Source of the DNA: Streptomyces morookaense
Lineage (GTDB): Bacteria > Actinomycetota > Actinomycetes > Streptomycetales > Streptomycetaceae
Direction of reading: 5' to 3'
DNA length: 50,741 bases
NCBI RefSeq assembly: GCF_013030945.1
Contig: NZ_JABBXF010000077.1
Span: 1-50,741, forward strand
Under the pieces are notes generated by a model, which had not been told where the DNA came from, did not search any database, and saw only the letters and a program-made list of their open reading frames with translations. Of this stretch, positions 34,499 to 43,528 are shown piece by piece. The translations under genes were made by a program, and so were the position numbers. How positions within the stretch are numbered: position 1 is the first letter of the stretch; every line of letters begins with the position of its first letter.

Positions 34499-35751
34499 CC
34501 GGGCGGCACGGCGGCGACGGGGCGCTCGCCGTCACCGGCATCGGCCTGGTCACCCCGGCCGGCATCGGCACCCGGCGGACCTGGGAAGGGGTGTGCGCGG
34601 GCCGGTCCACCGCGGCCCGCGACCCCGAACTGGCCGGTCTCCCGGTGGATTTCGCCTGCCGGGTGCCCGGCTTCGACCCGCATCGGCACGTGCCCGGACC
34701 ACGTCCCTGGCGGCACGACCGGTTCACCCAGTTCGCCCTCGCCGCCGCCCACGAGGCGGTCGCCGACGCGCAGTTGGACCCGGCCGGATGGGACGCCGCC
34801 CGGGTCTCCGTGGTCCTGGGCTCCGCGGCCGGCGGGGCCGGGACCCTGGAGGCGCAGCACCACAAGCTGCTGCACGAGGGCCACCGGGCGGTCTCGCCGT
34901 TCACCCTGCCCGCCTTCCTGCCGAACATGGCGGCCGGCCAACTGGCCATCGCCCTGCGGGCGCACGGCCCGGCCCTCCACACCGCCACCGCGTGCGCGTC
35001 GGGCGCCACCGCGCTCATCACCGCGGCCATGCTGCTGAACGAGGATGCCTGCGACATCGCGGTCGCCGGCGGGGCGGACGCCATGGTCACCCCGCTGTGT
35101 GCCGCAGCCTTCGGCACGCTGGGCGCGCTTTCGCGCCGCTCGGGCGAGCCGGCGGCCGCGTGCCGCCCGTTCGACCGCGACCGGGACGGCCTGGTCCTGG
35201 CCGAAGGGGCGGGCGTGCTGGTGCTGGAGCGGGAGAAGGACGCGGCGGCGCGTCACGCTCCCGTCCACGCGCGCCTGACCGGCCATGGTTCGTCGGCCGA
35301 CGCCCATCACCTCGTGACCCCCGATCCCGAGGGCCGCGGGCTGCACCGGGCCGTCCGGCTGGCGCTGCGCGACGCCTGCGCCGACGTGCACAGCGTCGAC
35401 CACGTCAACGCACACGGAACGGGGACGGTCCTCAACGACCGCACCGAAGCCGCCGTGCTGCACCGGGTGTTCGGCACTTCTCCTCCCTCGGTCACCTCGG
35501 CCAAGGGCGTCCTCGGGCACACCATGGGGGCGGCCGGCGCGGTCGAGGCCGCGCTGACCGTGCTGAGTGTGGAGCACCAACTCGTGCCGCCCACGGCCAA
35601 CTTCGTCCGGCCGGAGCCCGCCATGGCCCCCGTCGACGTGGTGCACACCGCGCCGCGGCGGCAGGCAATCCGCACCGCCTTGAGCATTTCCTGCGGGTTC
35701 GGCGGCCACCATGCGGTGCTCGCCTTCGCGCCGGCCTCGACTACGACGTGA
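34495..35751 (+). CDS. Beta-ketoacyl-ACP synthase II
   Basis: 418 residues, GTG start at 34495 overlapping the ACP stop. Active-site Cys167 in TATACASG, His307 in NAHGTGT, His342 in VLGHTMGAAG, all as in FabF-type condensing enzymes, so it is an active elongation enzyme and not a chain-length factor. No partner chain-length factor is present, which argues against aromatic polyketide synthesis. Together with the KAS III and ACP genes it resembles the RedP/RedQ/RedR cassette that builds the acyl chain of prodiginines. Confidence 0.9.
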   Translation: MTGRHGGDGALAVTGIGLVTPAGIGTRRTWEGVCAGRSTAARDPELAGLPVDFACRVPGFDPHRHVPGPRPWRHDRFTQFALAAAHEAVADAQLDPAGWDAARVSVVLGSAAGGAGTLEAQHHKLLHEGHRAVSPFTLPAFLPNMAAGQLAIALRAHGPALHTATACASGATALITAAMLLNEDACDIAVAGGADAMVTPLCAAAFGTLGALSRRSGEPAAACRPFDRDRDGLVLAEGAGVLVLEREKDAAARHAPVHARLTGHGSSADAHHLVTPDPEGRGLHRAVRLALRDACADVHSVDHVNAHGTGTVLNDRTEAAVLHRVFGTSPPSVTSAKGVLGHTMGAAGAVEAALTVLSVEHQLVPPTANFVRPEPAMAPVDVVHTAPRRQAIRTALSISCGFGGHHAVLAFAPASTTT

Positions 35752-35771
35752 GGGGCCAGGGCCAGACCTGG

Positions 35772-36160
35772 ATGTCACGGACGGACGCGCTCACGCCTGT
35801 GTACGAGGAGGCGCAGCAGCCGTACGTACGGGCTCCGCGGCACGCCATGTCGTCACGTGGAGCCGCGCCCACCCGGAGGAGGCGGCTCTTCTCCTCTACG
35901 GCGCCGAGGAGTTCGGGCGCACAGACTGGTCCGAGGAACACCTCCGGCGCGCGGACCGCGGCAACCAGCGCGTACGCGCCGCCCTCGGCTCCCTGGCCAC
36001 CGCCCTGGGCGCCGAAGGCCGGCAAGCCACCGAGCGGGTCGCGCTCGCCGTGGTCGACCTGCCCCTCTCCCTGGTCCGCCGCCACCTCCGGGCCGGCGAT
36101 CCCCTCCCCGCCCACGCCGAGGCCCTCGCCGAGGAGTGCACGGCAGCGCTGCTCGGCTAG
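35772..36160 (+). pseudogene. TetR-family regulator, C-terminal remnant with frameshift
   Basis: One frame reads RTDALTPVYEEAQQPY from 35775; another continues HVVTWSRAHPEEAALLLYGA then EEFGRTDW and VALAVVDLPLSLVRRHL to a stop at 36160. Together they match the ligand-binding half of TetR regulators, broken by a frameshift near 35840. The helix-turn-helix is missing; the KAS II gene lies where it would be. Probably left over when the operon or a neighbour was inserted. Confidence 0.5.
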
Positions 36161-36234
36161 CCTCCTATGGCGTCGGCGTCCGCTGCCACAGGCTTGCGAG
36201 GATCGCCGAAGGTACGAGTGGGAGGATCCGCGCG

Positions 36235-36834
36235 GTGGACGACGTGAAAGAGACCTCCCGCCAGGCCCTGCTCCGCCGGGGTTTCGCCCTTGAGTACGTG
36301 ACCCTGGGCTGGAACGTGATCGGCATCGTGATCCTCGCGATCGCTGCGATCACCGCCCGCTCGGTCGCGCTGGCCGGCTTCGGCCTGGACTCCCTGATCG
36401 AGATCGGCGCCTCCACCGTGGTGATCTGGGAGCTGTCCGGCACCGGCGAACAGCGCCGGAAGCGGGCGCTGAAGCTGATCGGGATCGGATTCGCGCTGCT
36501 CGGCCTCTACCTGCTCGCACAGTCCACGATCGTCCTGGCCAGCGGCTTCCACCCGCGCCACTCCCCGCTCGGCATCGCCTGGACCGCCGTCACCGCCGCC
36601 GTGATGTTCGCCCTCGCCTACGGCAAGGCCCGCACCGGCGCCGCCCTGGACAACCCCGTCCTCAGGACCGAGGGCCGCGTCACCCTCATCGATGGCCTGC
36701 TCGCCGCGGCTGTCCTGCTGGGCCTGGTCCTCAACAGCACGCTCGGCTGGTGGTGGGCCGATCCCGCAGCCGGCTACGTGCTCGTCCACTACGCCGTCCG
36801 CGAGGTCCACGAGATCTTCTTCGGCGAGCACTGA
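36235..36834 (+). CDS. CDF-like cation transporter, membrane protein
   Basis: 199 residues, GTG at 36235 with GGAGG about 8 bases upstream. About five to six membrane helices. The segment FALEYVTLGWNVIGIVILA then GLDSLIEIGASTVVIWEL has the D-x-x-x-E/D spacing of cation diffusion facilitators, and GRVTLIDGLLAAAV repeats the Asp pattern in the second half. The cytoplasmic metal-binding domain of full CDF proteins is absent, as in many short actinobacterial members. Probably metal export; unrelated to the preceding operon. Confidence 0.75.
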   Translation: MDDVKETSRQALLRRGFALEYVTLGWNVIGIVILAIAAITARSVALAGFGLDSLIEIGASTVVIWELSGTGEQRRKRALKLIGIGFALLGLYLLAQSTIVLASGFHPRHSPLGIAWTAVTAAVMFALAYGKARTGAALDNPVLRTEGRVTLIDGLLAAAVLLGLVLNSTLGWWWADPAAGYVLVHYAVREVHEIFFGEH

Positions 36835-36931
36835 ACCACGAGACGCTGCGAGTCGCACGGTGCAGAGTGTCGGGCACGAAGGACTCGCTTGCGCAGGAGG
36901 GCGAAGCCGGAGTGTCCCCTGATCCGGTACG

Positions 36932-37519
36932 TCAGGGGCGGACGGCGGCCACCAGCTCGCCGGTTGTCACCACCCGGGCGAAGCCCCCGCCGTGCAGCGA
37001 GACGGCACTCGCCCGGGCCAGCTCGTCCGCCGTCAGGCGCCAGCCGTTCGGGCCGGTCAAGTCGAAGGTGTGGGTGGCGTCGAGGGCGACCAGCACGTCG
37101 TAGCCGAGGTTGCCGCCCATGCGGGCGGTGGTCTCCACGCACATGTTGGTCTGGATTCCGGTCAGTACGACCTGGGTGATGCCCGCCGTCTTGAACCAGC
37201 CGTCCAGGTCGGGGGTGCCGTAGAACGCCGAGTTCACGGACTTGGTCACGAGCAGCTCCGGCCCGCCGCCCTTGCCGCGCCGTTCCTGGACGTACTCCTT
37301 GAAGTCGTTGCCCCCGTACCCGGGCCGCAGGGGCGAGCCGGGCTTCTCGGAGTCGTGCCGTACGAAGACGACCGGCCGGTCCGTGTCCTGCCATGCCGCG
37401 ATCAGGGAAGCGATGTTCTCGTCGGCGGCCGGGTTGTTGCGCGGGCCCCAGAACTCCGACTCGTCGAAGCCCTTCTGCACGTCCACCACTACCAGCGCAG
37501 CGTTCTGTGTGATCTCCAT
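36932..37519 (-). CDS. Isochorismatase-family cysteine hydrolase
   Basis: 195 residues. The second of two ATG codons (37519) is used because the AGG box is too close to the first (37525). Catalytic triad visible: Asp in ALVVVDVQKGF, Lys in LLVTKSVNSAF, Cys in GIQTNMCVE, with the cis-peptide-like NMC. The family hydrolyses amides or isochorismate; this subgroup is usually annotated as nicotinamidase-like with unknown substrate. It is divergent from the GlxA-type regulator gene 75 bases away, which often controls such hydrolases. Confidence 0.88.
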   Translation of the reverse strand: MEITQNAALVVVDVQKGFDESEFWGPRNNPAADENIASLIAAWQDTDRPVVFVRHDSEKPGSPLRPGYGGNDFKEYVQERRGKGGGPELLVTKSVNSAFYGTPDLDGWFKTAGITQVVLTGIQTNMCVETTARMGGNLGYDVLVALDATHTFDLTGPNGWRLTADELARASAVSLHGGGFARVVTTGELVAAVRP

Positions 37520-37593
37520 GCCCATGATCCTGCCGCCGGGCCGGGCCCGTTCACAGAAGGAAGAAAGACAGCGATCGATGGTTTACTGCCAGG

Positions 37594-38598
37594 ATGACCC
37601 GACCGGCCCCGGCCCACCGCATCGCCCTGCTCGCCTTCCCCGGTATCCGGGCCTTCGACGTCTCGGTGATCACCGAGGTGTGGGGCGCGGACCGCACCGA
37701 CCGCGGGGTCCCCGCGTTCGAGCTGCGCCGGGTGGCCGTCGGCCCCGAACCGGTGCCCATGCGGGGCGGGCTCGCGCTCGCACCGGACCGCACCCTCGCC
37801 TGGCTGCCCCGCGCCGAACTGATCCTGGTACCGGGCCTGGACGACCATGTCACCCCGGCACCCGAACCGCTCCTCGCCGCACTGCGCCGCGCTCACGCCA
37901 GGGGCACCACCATCGCCGCGCTGTGCGGCGGAGCGTTCACGCTCGCCCAGGCGGGCCTGCTGGACGACCGCCGGGCGCTGACCCACTGGGCACTGGCCGA
38001 TGAGCTGCGGGCCCGGCACCCCCGGGTGCGGGTCGAGCCGAACGCCCTGTTCGTCGAGGACGGCAATCTGTGGACCTCTGCCGGCACTGCCGCCGGCATC
38101 GACCTGTGTCTGCACCTGGTGCGCGCCATGCACGGCGCGGAGGTGGCCGCGACGGTCGCCCGGTCCATGGTCACCGCACCGTTCAGGACCGGCACCCAGG
38201 CCCAGTTCATCGAACACCCGACCCGGCACACCGACCGCGACGCGGACACGCTGGCCGAAGTACGCGCCTACGCCCTGGCGCATCTCGACGAGCCGCTCAC
38301 CGTGTCCGCACTCGCCGCCCGTGTCGGGATGTCGCCGCGCTCCTTCGCCCGGCACTTCACGGCGGCCACCGGAACCACCCCGCTGCGCTGGCTCGTCGAC
38401 CACCGCATAGCAAAGGCCCAGAAACTCCTCGAACGTACCGACCTGCCCATGCCCGAGGTCGCCCGCCGGTCCGGTTTCGGCAGCGAGATCACGATGCGCC
38501 AGCACTTCGCGTCCCGCCTGTCGACCAGCCCGCGCGCCTACCGCAACTCGTTCGCCGAGCAGCCGCCTTCCGGGCAGGGGTGCATGGTGGATACTTGA
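37594..38598 (+). CDS. GlxA-type transcriptional regulator (DJ-1/PfpI domain plus AraC helix-turn-helix)
   Basis: 334 residues. Residues 8-180 form a class I glutamine amidotransferase-like/DJ-1 domain with the nucleophile-elbow sequence AALCGGAF. Residues 225-325 hold an AraC domain (HLDEPLTVSALAARVGMSPR...RSGFGSEITMRQHF). Such proteins activate nearby metabolic genes. The start has no ribosome-binding site at usual distance and may be leaderless. Divergently placed from the isochorismatase-like gene, which is its likely target. Confidence 0.88.
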   Translation: MTRPAPAHRIALLAFPGIRAFDVSVITEVWGADRTDRGVPAFELRRVAVGPEPVPMRGGLALAPDRTLAWLPRAELILVPGLDDHVTPAPEPLLAALRRAHARGTTIAALCGGAFTLAQAGLLDDRRALTHWALADELRARHPRVRVEPNALFVEDGNLWTSAGTAAGIDLCLHLVRAMHGAEVAATVARSMVTAPFRTGTQAQFIEHPTRHTDRDADTLAEVRAYALAHLDEPLTVSALAARVGMSPRSFARHFTAATGTTPLRWLVDHRIAKAQKLLERTDLPMPEVARRSGFGSEITMRQHFASRLSTSPRAYRNSFAEQPPSGQGCMVDT

Positions 38599-38627
38599 AC
38601 CGATACGCCCACCGAGAGGTCGACGCC

Positions 38628-38996
38628 ATGCCCACCGCCAGGTTCTTCTTCGACGCAGGGTCAGGCGCAGTCCTGTGGGCGGACCCGGAGGACTGGGAGG
38701 TATGGGGGCAGCCGGTTGATCTGGACCGACTTCCGATCAGCCACGGCCTCCGCGAGAATCTGAGCAGGCTGATAGCTCGCTACGATACGTCGTTGAACCG
38801 GGACTACCCCCCGGACCCGGGGCCGTGGCGTGAAGCGGAGTGCCACGACTTCAACGAGGCGGTATGCCAAGCGCTCGGCCGCCTTCGCACCGAACTCGGC
38901 CCGGCATGGCAAATTCACGACAAGTTCTACCCACTCCACGAAGACCCGGACCTCGACCGTTACTTGGCCGACCCGGCCGGATTCGTTCGCACCTGA
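38628..38996 (+). CDS. Hypothetical acidic protein, 122 aa
   Basis: ATG at 38628 with GAGAGG upstream. Starts MPTARFFFDAGSGAVLWADP and is acidic and soluble, with an even spread of Trp and Asp. No known domain, but the composition and third-position GC look genuinely coding. Conserved hypothetical proteins with this start are common in Streptomyces, often of unknown role. Confidence 0.6.
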   Translation: MPTARFFFDAGSGAVLWADPEDWEVWGQPVDLDRLPISHGLRENLSRLIARYDTSLNRDYPPDPGPWREAECHDFNEAVCQALGRLRTELGPAWQIHDKFYPLHEDPDLDRYLADPAGFVRT

Positions 38997-39024
38997 CCTC
39001 GCCGGACGCACCAGAAGAAGGCCC

Positions 39025-40008
39025 TCAACCAGCCTGCGAGTCAATACCGAACAAAGATGCCGCGTTGCCGGAAGAGAACTGCTCACGTTCCGTCTCGGAA
39101 GAGAAGTGCCCCAGGAACGAACGAATCTCCTCTCTGGTCGGCCGTTGGAACGGGTAATCGGTGGCGAAGAGCAAACGGTCGACCGAGGTCACCGACAGAG
39201 CATGCTGCAGGTGTGCCGGATTGAGCATGCCGGAGGCCGTGATGTGGAAATTCGATCGGATGCAGTCGGACACGGAGCGCTGCAGGCCGGCGATCCGGGA
39301 GATGCTGTCGGCCCGGTCCAGCCAGAACAGCAGCCCCTCTCCCCAATGGCCGAGCACGACCTGAAGGTCGGGGTGGCGGTCGAAGGTACCCCGGAGGATC
39401 AGCCGCAATGCTGCTGTTGCGGTGTCCATGTGCCATCCCCAGCCGAAAGTGGCCAGGACGAGTTCCGTCATGGGGTCGAAGCCGCGGTAGGAGGCATCAC
39501 GGACATCGCTCGAAGGCAGTTGGGGGTGGATGAACACGGGCTGGCCGAGTTCCGATGCCGCGCCGAAAAAATCGTCGTAGACGGGATCGTCGAGAAACAG
39601 GTCACCTGACCGCCCGTACACCATGGTTCCCACGTGCCCCATATCCGCGGCTCGTTCGAGCTCGGCCGGAACGTCCTTCGGTGAGGACATGGGCAGGGTC
39701 GACAGCGAGCGGAAACGGGCAGGGTTCCGGGCGACAGCTGCCGCGGCCGCGTCGTTCGCAGCGCGGCTCAGCGCCGGGGCTTCTGCGGGTGGCAGCGGCT
39801 GGGTTCCGGGCGGAGTCAGGGCGAGGATCGACACGTCGATGCCCTGCGCGTCCATCGCCGCAATGCGGCCCGCGTCCAGGTCCTCCAAACGCCCCTTGTT
39901 GTCGCCCATTTCCCCGAGGACGAGACTTTCGTCCGGGTGCGGCAGGGCGCGAAGTGCAGCCGTCAGATCCGGCATGCTCCAGTGTTCTTCGATGGCGATG
40001 ATCGGCAC
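39025..40008 (-). CDS. Amidohydrolase (ACMSD/dihydroxybenzoate decarboxylase-like)
   Basis: 327 residues; GTG at 40008 is chosen because GAGGAG precedes it and the N-terminal PIIAIEEHW is the usual start of this family (I-x-x-E/D-x-H metal motif). Further family signs: VFIHPQLP with a metal-ligand His, LGHWGEGLLFWLDR with the expected Glu, and FATDYPFQRP with the late Asp. Members are decarboxylases or hydrolases of aromatic acids using a TIM barrel. It lies head to tail with the SDR gene, both divergent from the Lrp regulator, forming a small catabolic unit. Confidence 0.85.
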   Translation of the reverse strand: MPIIAIEEHWSMPDLTAALRALPHPDESLVLGEMGDNKGRLEDLDAGRIAAMDAQGIDVSILALTPPGTQPLPPAEAPALSRAANDAAAAAVARNPARFRSLSTLPMSSPKDVPAELERAADMGHVGTMVYGRSGDLFLDDPVYDDFFGAASELGQPVFIHPQLPSSDVRDASYRGFDPMTELVLATFGWGWHMDTATAALRLILRGTFDRHPDLQVVLGHWGEGLLFWLDRADSISRIAGLQRSVSDCIRSNFHITASGMLNPAHLQHALSVTSVDRLLFATDYPFQRPTREEIRSFLGHFSSETEREQFSSGNAASLFGIDSQAG

Positions 40009-40082
40009 GATCTGCTCCTCGAGGCGTTCCAGGCCGGCGAAAGCGCGGCGACCGGCGAGAGTTGGGAGGTGGGCCGCGGGTT

Positions 40083-40799
40083 TCACCAAGGGACGGTCCG
40101 GCCGAAGCGGTCCAGATACGCCACGCCGGGCGTGCCCAGTCGGGAGAGCAGGACGTCCACGATCAAGGGGACGGTCTCCTCGATGGTGAACGGCGCATCC
40201 GGGCCGCCCAGAGCGGTACGTATCCAGCCCGGTGCCATGAGGACGAAGGCGCGCTGCGTCTCGCCTTGCCGGGCCGCGAAGCTCCGCAGGAACATGTTCA
40301 GTGCTGCTTTGCTTCCCCGGTAGACCTCGCGGCCCCCGGTCGTGTTGTTCGTGATGCTGCCCTGCCCGGAGGACATCACCCCGATGAGTCCCGCCGGGGA
40401 CACCAGGTCTTCGAGGGCCTCGATGACGCGCATGGGGCTGAGCGCGTTGGTGACCATCACGTCGATGAAATCGGCCGTCGCCACCGCTCCGATGGGCGTC
40501 TGCTCATTGCTGGTGGTGCCCGCGTTGACGAAGAGCACGTCGAGTCGTCGGTGCGCCAGGCGCTCGTGCAGCGTGGGCAGTTGGCCGGGTTCGTTGATGT
40601 CGAGATGCTCGACGGTCAGCCGCCCGTCGGCGCGGTCCGCGAGATCGCGCAGCGGCGTTCGGGCCGTGGTGTCGCGAACGGTGCCGACGACGTTCCAGCC
40701 CCTGTCGAGGAACTCCGCCGTCATCGCATGACCGAGGCCGCGCGAGGCCCCGATGACGAGGGCGGTCGGCGGGTGTTGTTCGGTGCCGGTCGATGGCAT
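40083..40799 (-). CDS. Short-chain dehydrogenase/reductase
   Basis: 238 residues. Cofactor motif GASRGLGHA near residue 17, LDVLFVNAGT (NAG variant), Ser in VMSSGQGS and YRGSK as the catalytic Tyr-x-x-x-Lys. The residues after the first strand (VGTVRD) favour NADP(H). It ends 75 bases upstream of the amidohydrolase start, so the two genes are probably cotranscribed, divergently from the Lrp-type regulator. Confidence 0.88.
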   Translation of the reverse strand: MPSTGTEQHPPTALVIGASRGLGHAMTAEFLDRGWNVVGTVRDTTARTPLRDLADRADGRLTVEHLDINEPGQLPTLHERLAHRRLDVLFVNAGTTSNEQTPIGAVATADFIDVMVTNALSPMRVIEALEDLVSPAGLIGVMSSGQGSITNNTTGGREVYRGSKAALNMFLRSFAARQGETQRAFVLMAPGWIRTALGGPDAPFTIEETVPLIVDVLLSRLGTPGVAYLDRFGRTVPW

Positions 40800-40909
40800 C
40801 CAGCATCGTCTCCGTTCTACGAGCGTTGTTGCGCTCCGTGTGCTCCAAAGCTTTTCGTCCGCCCCGCACCGCAGGCGAGTCCCGAACGCGCGTTTGTACG
40901 ATTGCCGTC

Positions 40910-41965
40910 ATGGCAAGGCCGTTCATGAAGGAATCCGCGTCGGTACAACCTGACGACGTACGAATCATCCGGGCGCTGCAGATCGCTCCGCGGGCTTCGT
41001 TCGCCGCGATCGCGACCGCCCTCGGTCTGACCGAGGGCGCCGTCAACCGCCGGTATCGCCGCCTGCGCGCCGACGGCGTCATCCGCGTGACCGGCGTGGT
41101 CAACCCGGGCGCCCTGGGGCAGAGCAGGTGGCTGGTGCGACTGCGCTGCCGCCCCGGCAGTGTCGCGGCGATCGCCGATGCGCTCGCCAAGCGTGACGAC
41201 GTCAACTGGGTCGCCCTGGGCGCGGCGGGCTGCGAGGTCACCTGTGCGACGCAGTCCCGGTCGCGGGAACAGCGCGAGGATCTCCTGGGGCAGCGGCTGC
41301 CCCGCACGGCTGCGGTGCTCGACATCAACGCCTTCTCCATGCTCCGCCAGTTCCTCGGGGGCCGCGCCCACTACTGGTCCGCCCTGCAGGGCACGCTGTC
41401 CGAGAAGGAGGAAGCAGCGCTGGGAAGTTGCGGGTCCCCTTTTGTCGAGTCCCCGATCGTCACACGCGAGCCGCTGAGTCTCACCCCCGAGGACGAGAAG
41501 TTGCTCGATGCGCTCGCTGCGGACGGCCGCGCCAGTCTCGTCGATCTCGGCACGGCCGCCGGTCTCACCCCGGGACGCATCTCACGGCGCCTCGATGTTC
41601 TGCTCCGGCACCGTGTCGTCCACATCGACGTCGAGATCGCCCCAGCAGCCCTGGGCTATCACGCTCGCGCGCACCTCTGGCTCCGCGTGCATCCGTCGGC
41701 GGTGAAGAGCGCGGGCCGCGCACTCGCGCAGGAACCCGAAATCGCTTTCGCCGCAGCCATCTCCGGGCCCTGGAACCTTCACGCCGTCGCCCACTGCCGG
41801 GACCTCGACGAACTCTTCGAGTTCACTTCGGACCGCATCGGGTCCCTGGCCGGGCTGCAGAGCATGGAGGTCTCACCCGTGCTGAAGTACGTCAAGCAGG
41901 CCGGCACTCGTCTCTCCGGCGATCGCCTCGTCGAGCCGTCCTCCAGCACTCGCCCGCGACGCTGA
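40910..41965 (+). CDS. Lrp/AsnC regulator with two tandem Lrp units
   Basis: 351 residues, about twice the usual 150-170 of Lrp. First helix-turn-helix at residues 16-50 (IIRALQIAPRASFAAIATAL), second at about 195-230 (KLLDALAADGRASLVDLGTA); each is followed by an AsnC-type ligand-binding region. Start could be ATG 40910 or ATG 40925. Divergently oriented to the SDR and amidohydrolase genes with a 110-base shared promoter gap, so it probably controls them in response to a small molecule. Confidence 0.85.
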   Translation: MARPFMKESASVQPDDVRIIRALQIAPRASFAAIATALGLTEGAVNRRYRRLRADGVIRVTGVVNPGALGQSRWLVRLRCRPGSVAAIADALAKRDDVNWVALGAAGCEVTCATQSRSREQREDLLGQRLPRTAAVLDINAFSMLRQFLGGRAHYWSALQGTLSEKEEAALGSCGSPFVESPIVTREPLSLTPEDEKLLDALAADGRASLVDLGTAAGLTPGRISRRLDVLLRHRVVHIDVEIAPAALGYHARAHLWLRVHPSAVKSAGRALAQEPEIAFAAAISGPWNLHAVAHCRDLDELFEFTSDRIGSLAGLQSMEVSPVLKYVKQAGTRLSGDRLVEPSSSTRPRR

Positions 41966-42081
41966 GAGCCCGGGTCGCGACCAACGCCATTGCCATTTGG
42001 GTGCCTTCCTCGTTGAGCCGGCTGGAGTGGGTGGGCTCGGCCCGGAGGGCCCACCCAGGTCGAGACCTGGGGGCGGGCATC

Positions 42082-42780
42082 ATGACCAATACGGCATCTG
42101 GTGTCACTGTGGAACCAGGGACCATCGTGGTGTTCGCAGAGATCGCATCTCCTTGGGCACACCTGGCAGTTCACCGGCTACACGAAACCCGCCGTCGGCT
42201 CGGTCTGTACGAGCGGGTGCTCTTCGACATCCGCGCCTGCCCACTGGAGCTGATCAACGGGATCCCCACGCCGAAGCTCATCATCGACTCCGAGGTACCG
42301 GTGGCGGCCGTCATGGAACCGGATGCCGGCTGGCAGCTGTGGCAGGGGCCGGCGCACGAGTGGCCGGTGACAACGCTCCCGGCGATGGAGGCGGTCGAAG
42401 CAGCCAAGGATCAAGGGCTGCGAGCCGGTGAGAGCTTGGACCGTGCGCTACGCCGGTCGTTCTTCTCCGAAAGCCGCACCATCTCGATGCGCCACGTGAT
42501 CCTGGACGTCGCCGCGAGCTGCCCCGAGGTCGACGCCGACGCCCTCCGGAACACGCTGGGCCAGGGCTCGGCCCGGGCGGCCGTGGAACGACACCTGTCC
42601 GTGGCGCAGAGCGATGCCGTACAAGGCAGCCCCCACCTGTTCCTCCCCGACGGGACCAGCGCGTTCAACCCCGGCATCACCTGGCACTGGCAGGGACAGC
42701 CCGGACGGGGATTCCCCGTCGTCGACAGCGACGACCCCGCCGTCTACGAGCGCCTGCTCCGCCAGGCCGCATCCGCGTGA
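42082..42780 (+). CDS. DsbA-like/HCCA-isomerase family protein without CxxC
   Basis: 232 residues from ATG at 42082. Opens IVVFAEIASPWAHLAVHRLH, the thioredoxin-fold start of the DsbA family where CPWC is expected; here it is SPW without cysteines, as in 2-hydroxychromene-2-carboxylate isomerase and related glutathione-type enzymes. The C-terminal VQGSPHLFLPDG matches the cis-proline loop. Likely a soluble isomerase or oxidoreductase of unknown substrate. Confidence 0.75.
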   Translation: MTNTASGVTVEPGTIVVFAEIASPWAHLAVHRLHETRRRLGLYERVLFDIRACPLELINGIPTPKLIIDSEVPVAAVMEPDAGWQLWQGPAHEWPVTTLPAMEAVEAAKDQGLRAGESLDRALRRSFFSESRTISMRHVILDVAASCPEVDADALRNTLGQGSARAAVERHLSVAQSDAVQGSPHLFLPDGTSAFNPGITWHWQGQPGRGFPVVDSDDPAVYERLLRQAASA

Positions 42781-42944
42781 CCAGCCCACCGCACCGGCGA
42801 GTCGCACAGAGCCGCAGGCGGGGCGCTTGTCGAGGGAACGCGCCATCACCACGCCACCAGCCATCTATGCCATCCGGAATTGCGTCGACGTGGCCGTGGG
42901 TAGTCACAGCCGGTTCGGAGCGAACCGTTCAAGAGGGGGCAGTG

Positions 42945-43502
42945 ATGGGCTTCGGCAGGAGAAGTGTGGCAGCGGCGCTGTGCGGCCTGGTACTACTGAC
43001 CGGCTCCTCGTCGGCGGCAGCGCCACCGGCCCTCGCCCACGAGCCGGTCCTGTGCCTCGGGTCGGAGAACACGGCCTTTTTCCCAGGGCTGTCCCTCACG
43101 CCGCGGCCCACACAGATCGACGGCCACGCCTCCTACTCCTGCTCGGGCGGGGCCGCAGAGCCCGTGGCGGCGGGCGGCCACATCCACGGTGAGGCATCTG
43201 CGGCCTCCTGCGTCGACGTCCACTCGCTGCCCGCACAGCCCAAGCCGTCGAAGGAGATCGTTCACTACGCCGACGGCGCGAAATCCGTGATCGACTACAC
43301 GTCGGCTCCCCTGGTCACCCGCGTCGCCGGAGCCCTGGTGCTCACCCTGCACGGGCCAGTCGTAGCCGGACGGGGCAAGGACGCGGAAGCCACTCGCACG
43401 ATCACGCTCCTCCCCGGTCGGCTCCCCACCGCCTGCCTGGCCGCGGAAGGCCTGGGGCACTGCACGGGGCCGGTCAGCCTTCTCATCGCACCGCGCTCAT
43501 AG
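42945..43502 (+). CDS. Secreted hypothetical protein, 185 aa
   Basis: ATG at 42945 follows an AGAGGGGG box. Residues 1-31 are a Sec signal peptide (RRSVAAALCGLVLLTG, cleavage after ALA). The mature part has five or six cysteines spread over it, suggesting disulfides, and beta-rich spacing. No known domain. Similar small exported proteins of unknown function are frequent in Streptomyces. Confidence 0.7.
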   Translation: MGFGRRSVAAALCGLVLLTGSSSAAAPPALAHEPVLCLGSENTAFFPGLSLTPRPTQIDGHASYSCSGGAAEPVAAGGHIHGEASAASCVDVHSLPAQPKPSKEIVHYADGAKSVIDYTSAPLVTRVAGALVLTLHGPVVAGRGKDAEATRTITLLPGRLPTACLAAEGLGHCTGPVSLLIAPRS

Positions 43503-43528
43503 GGGTCACGGATCAGCAGGCGTATCAC

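Noticed and set aside
34495..35751. Aromatic type II polyketide synthase
   Set aside because: There is no chain-length factor, cyclase or ketoreductase; KAS II with KAS III and ACP fits fatty-acid-like chain building.
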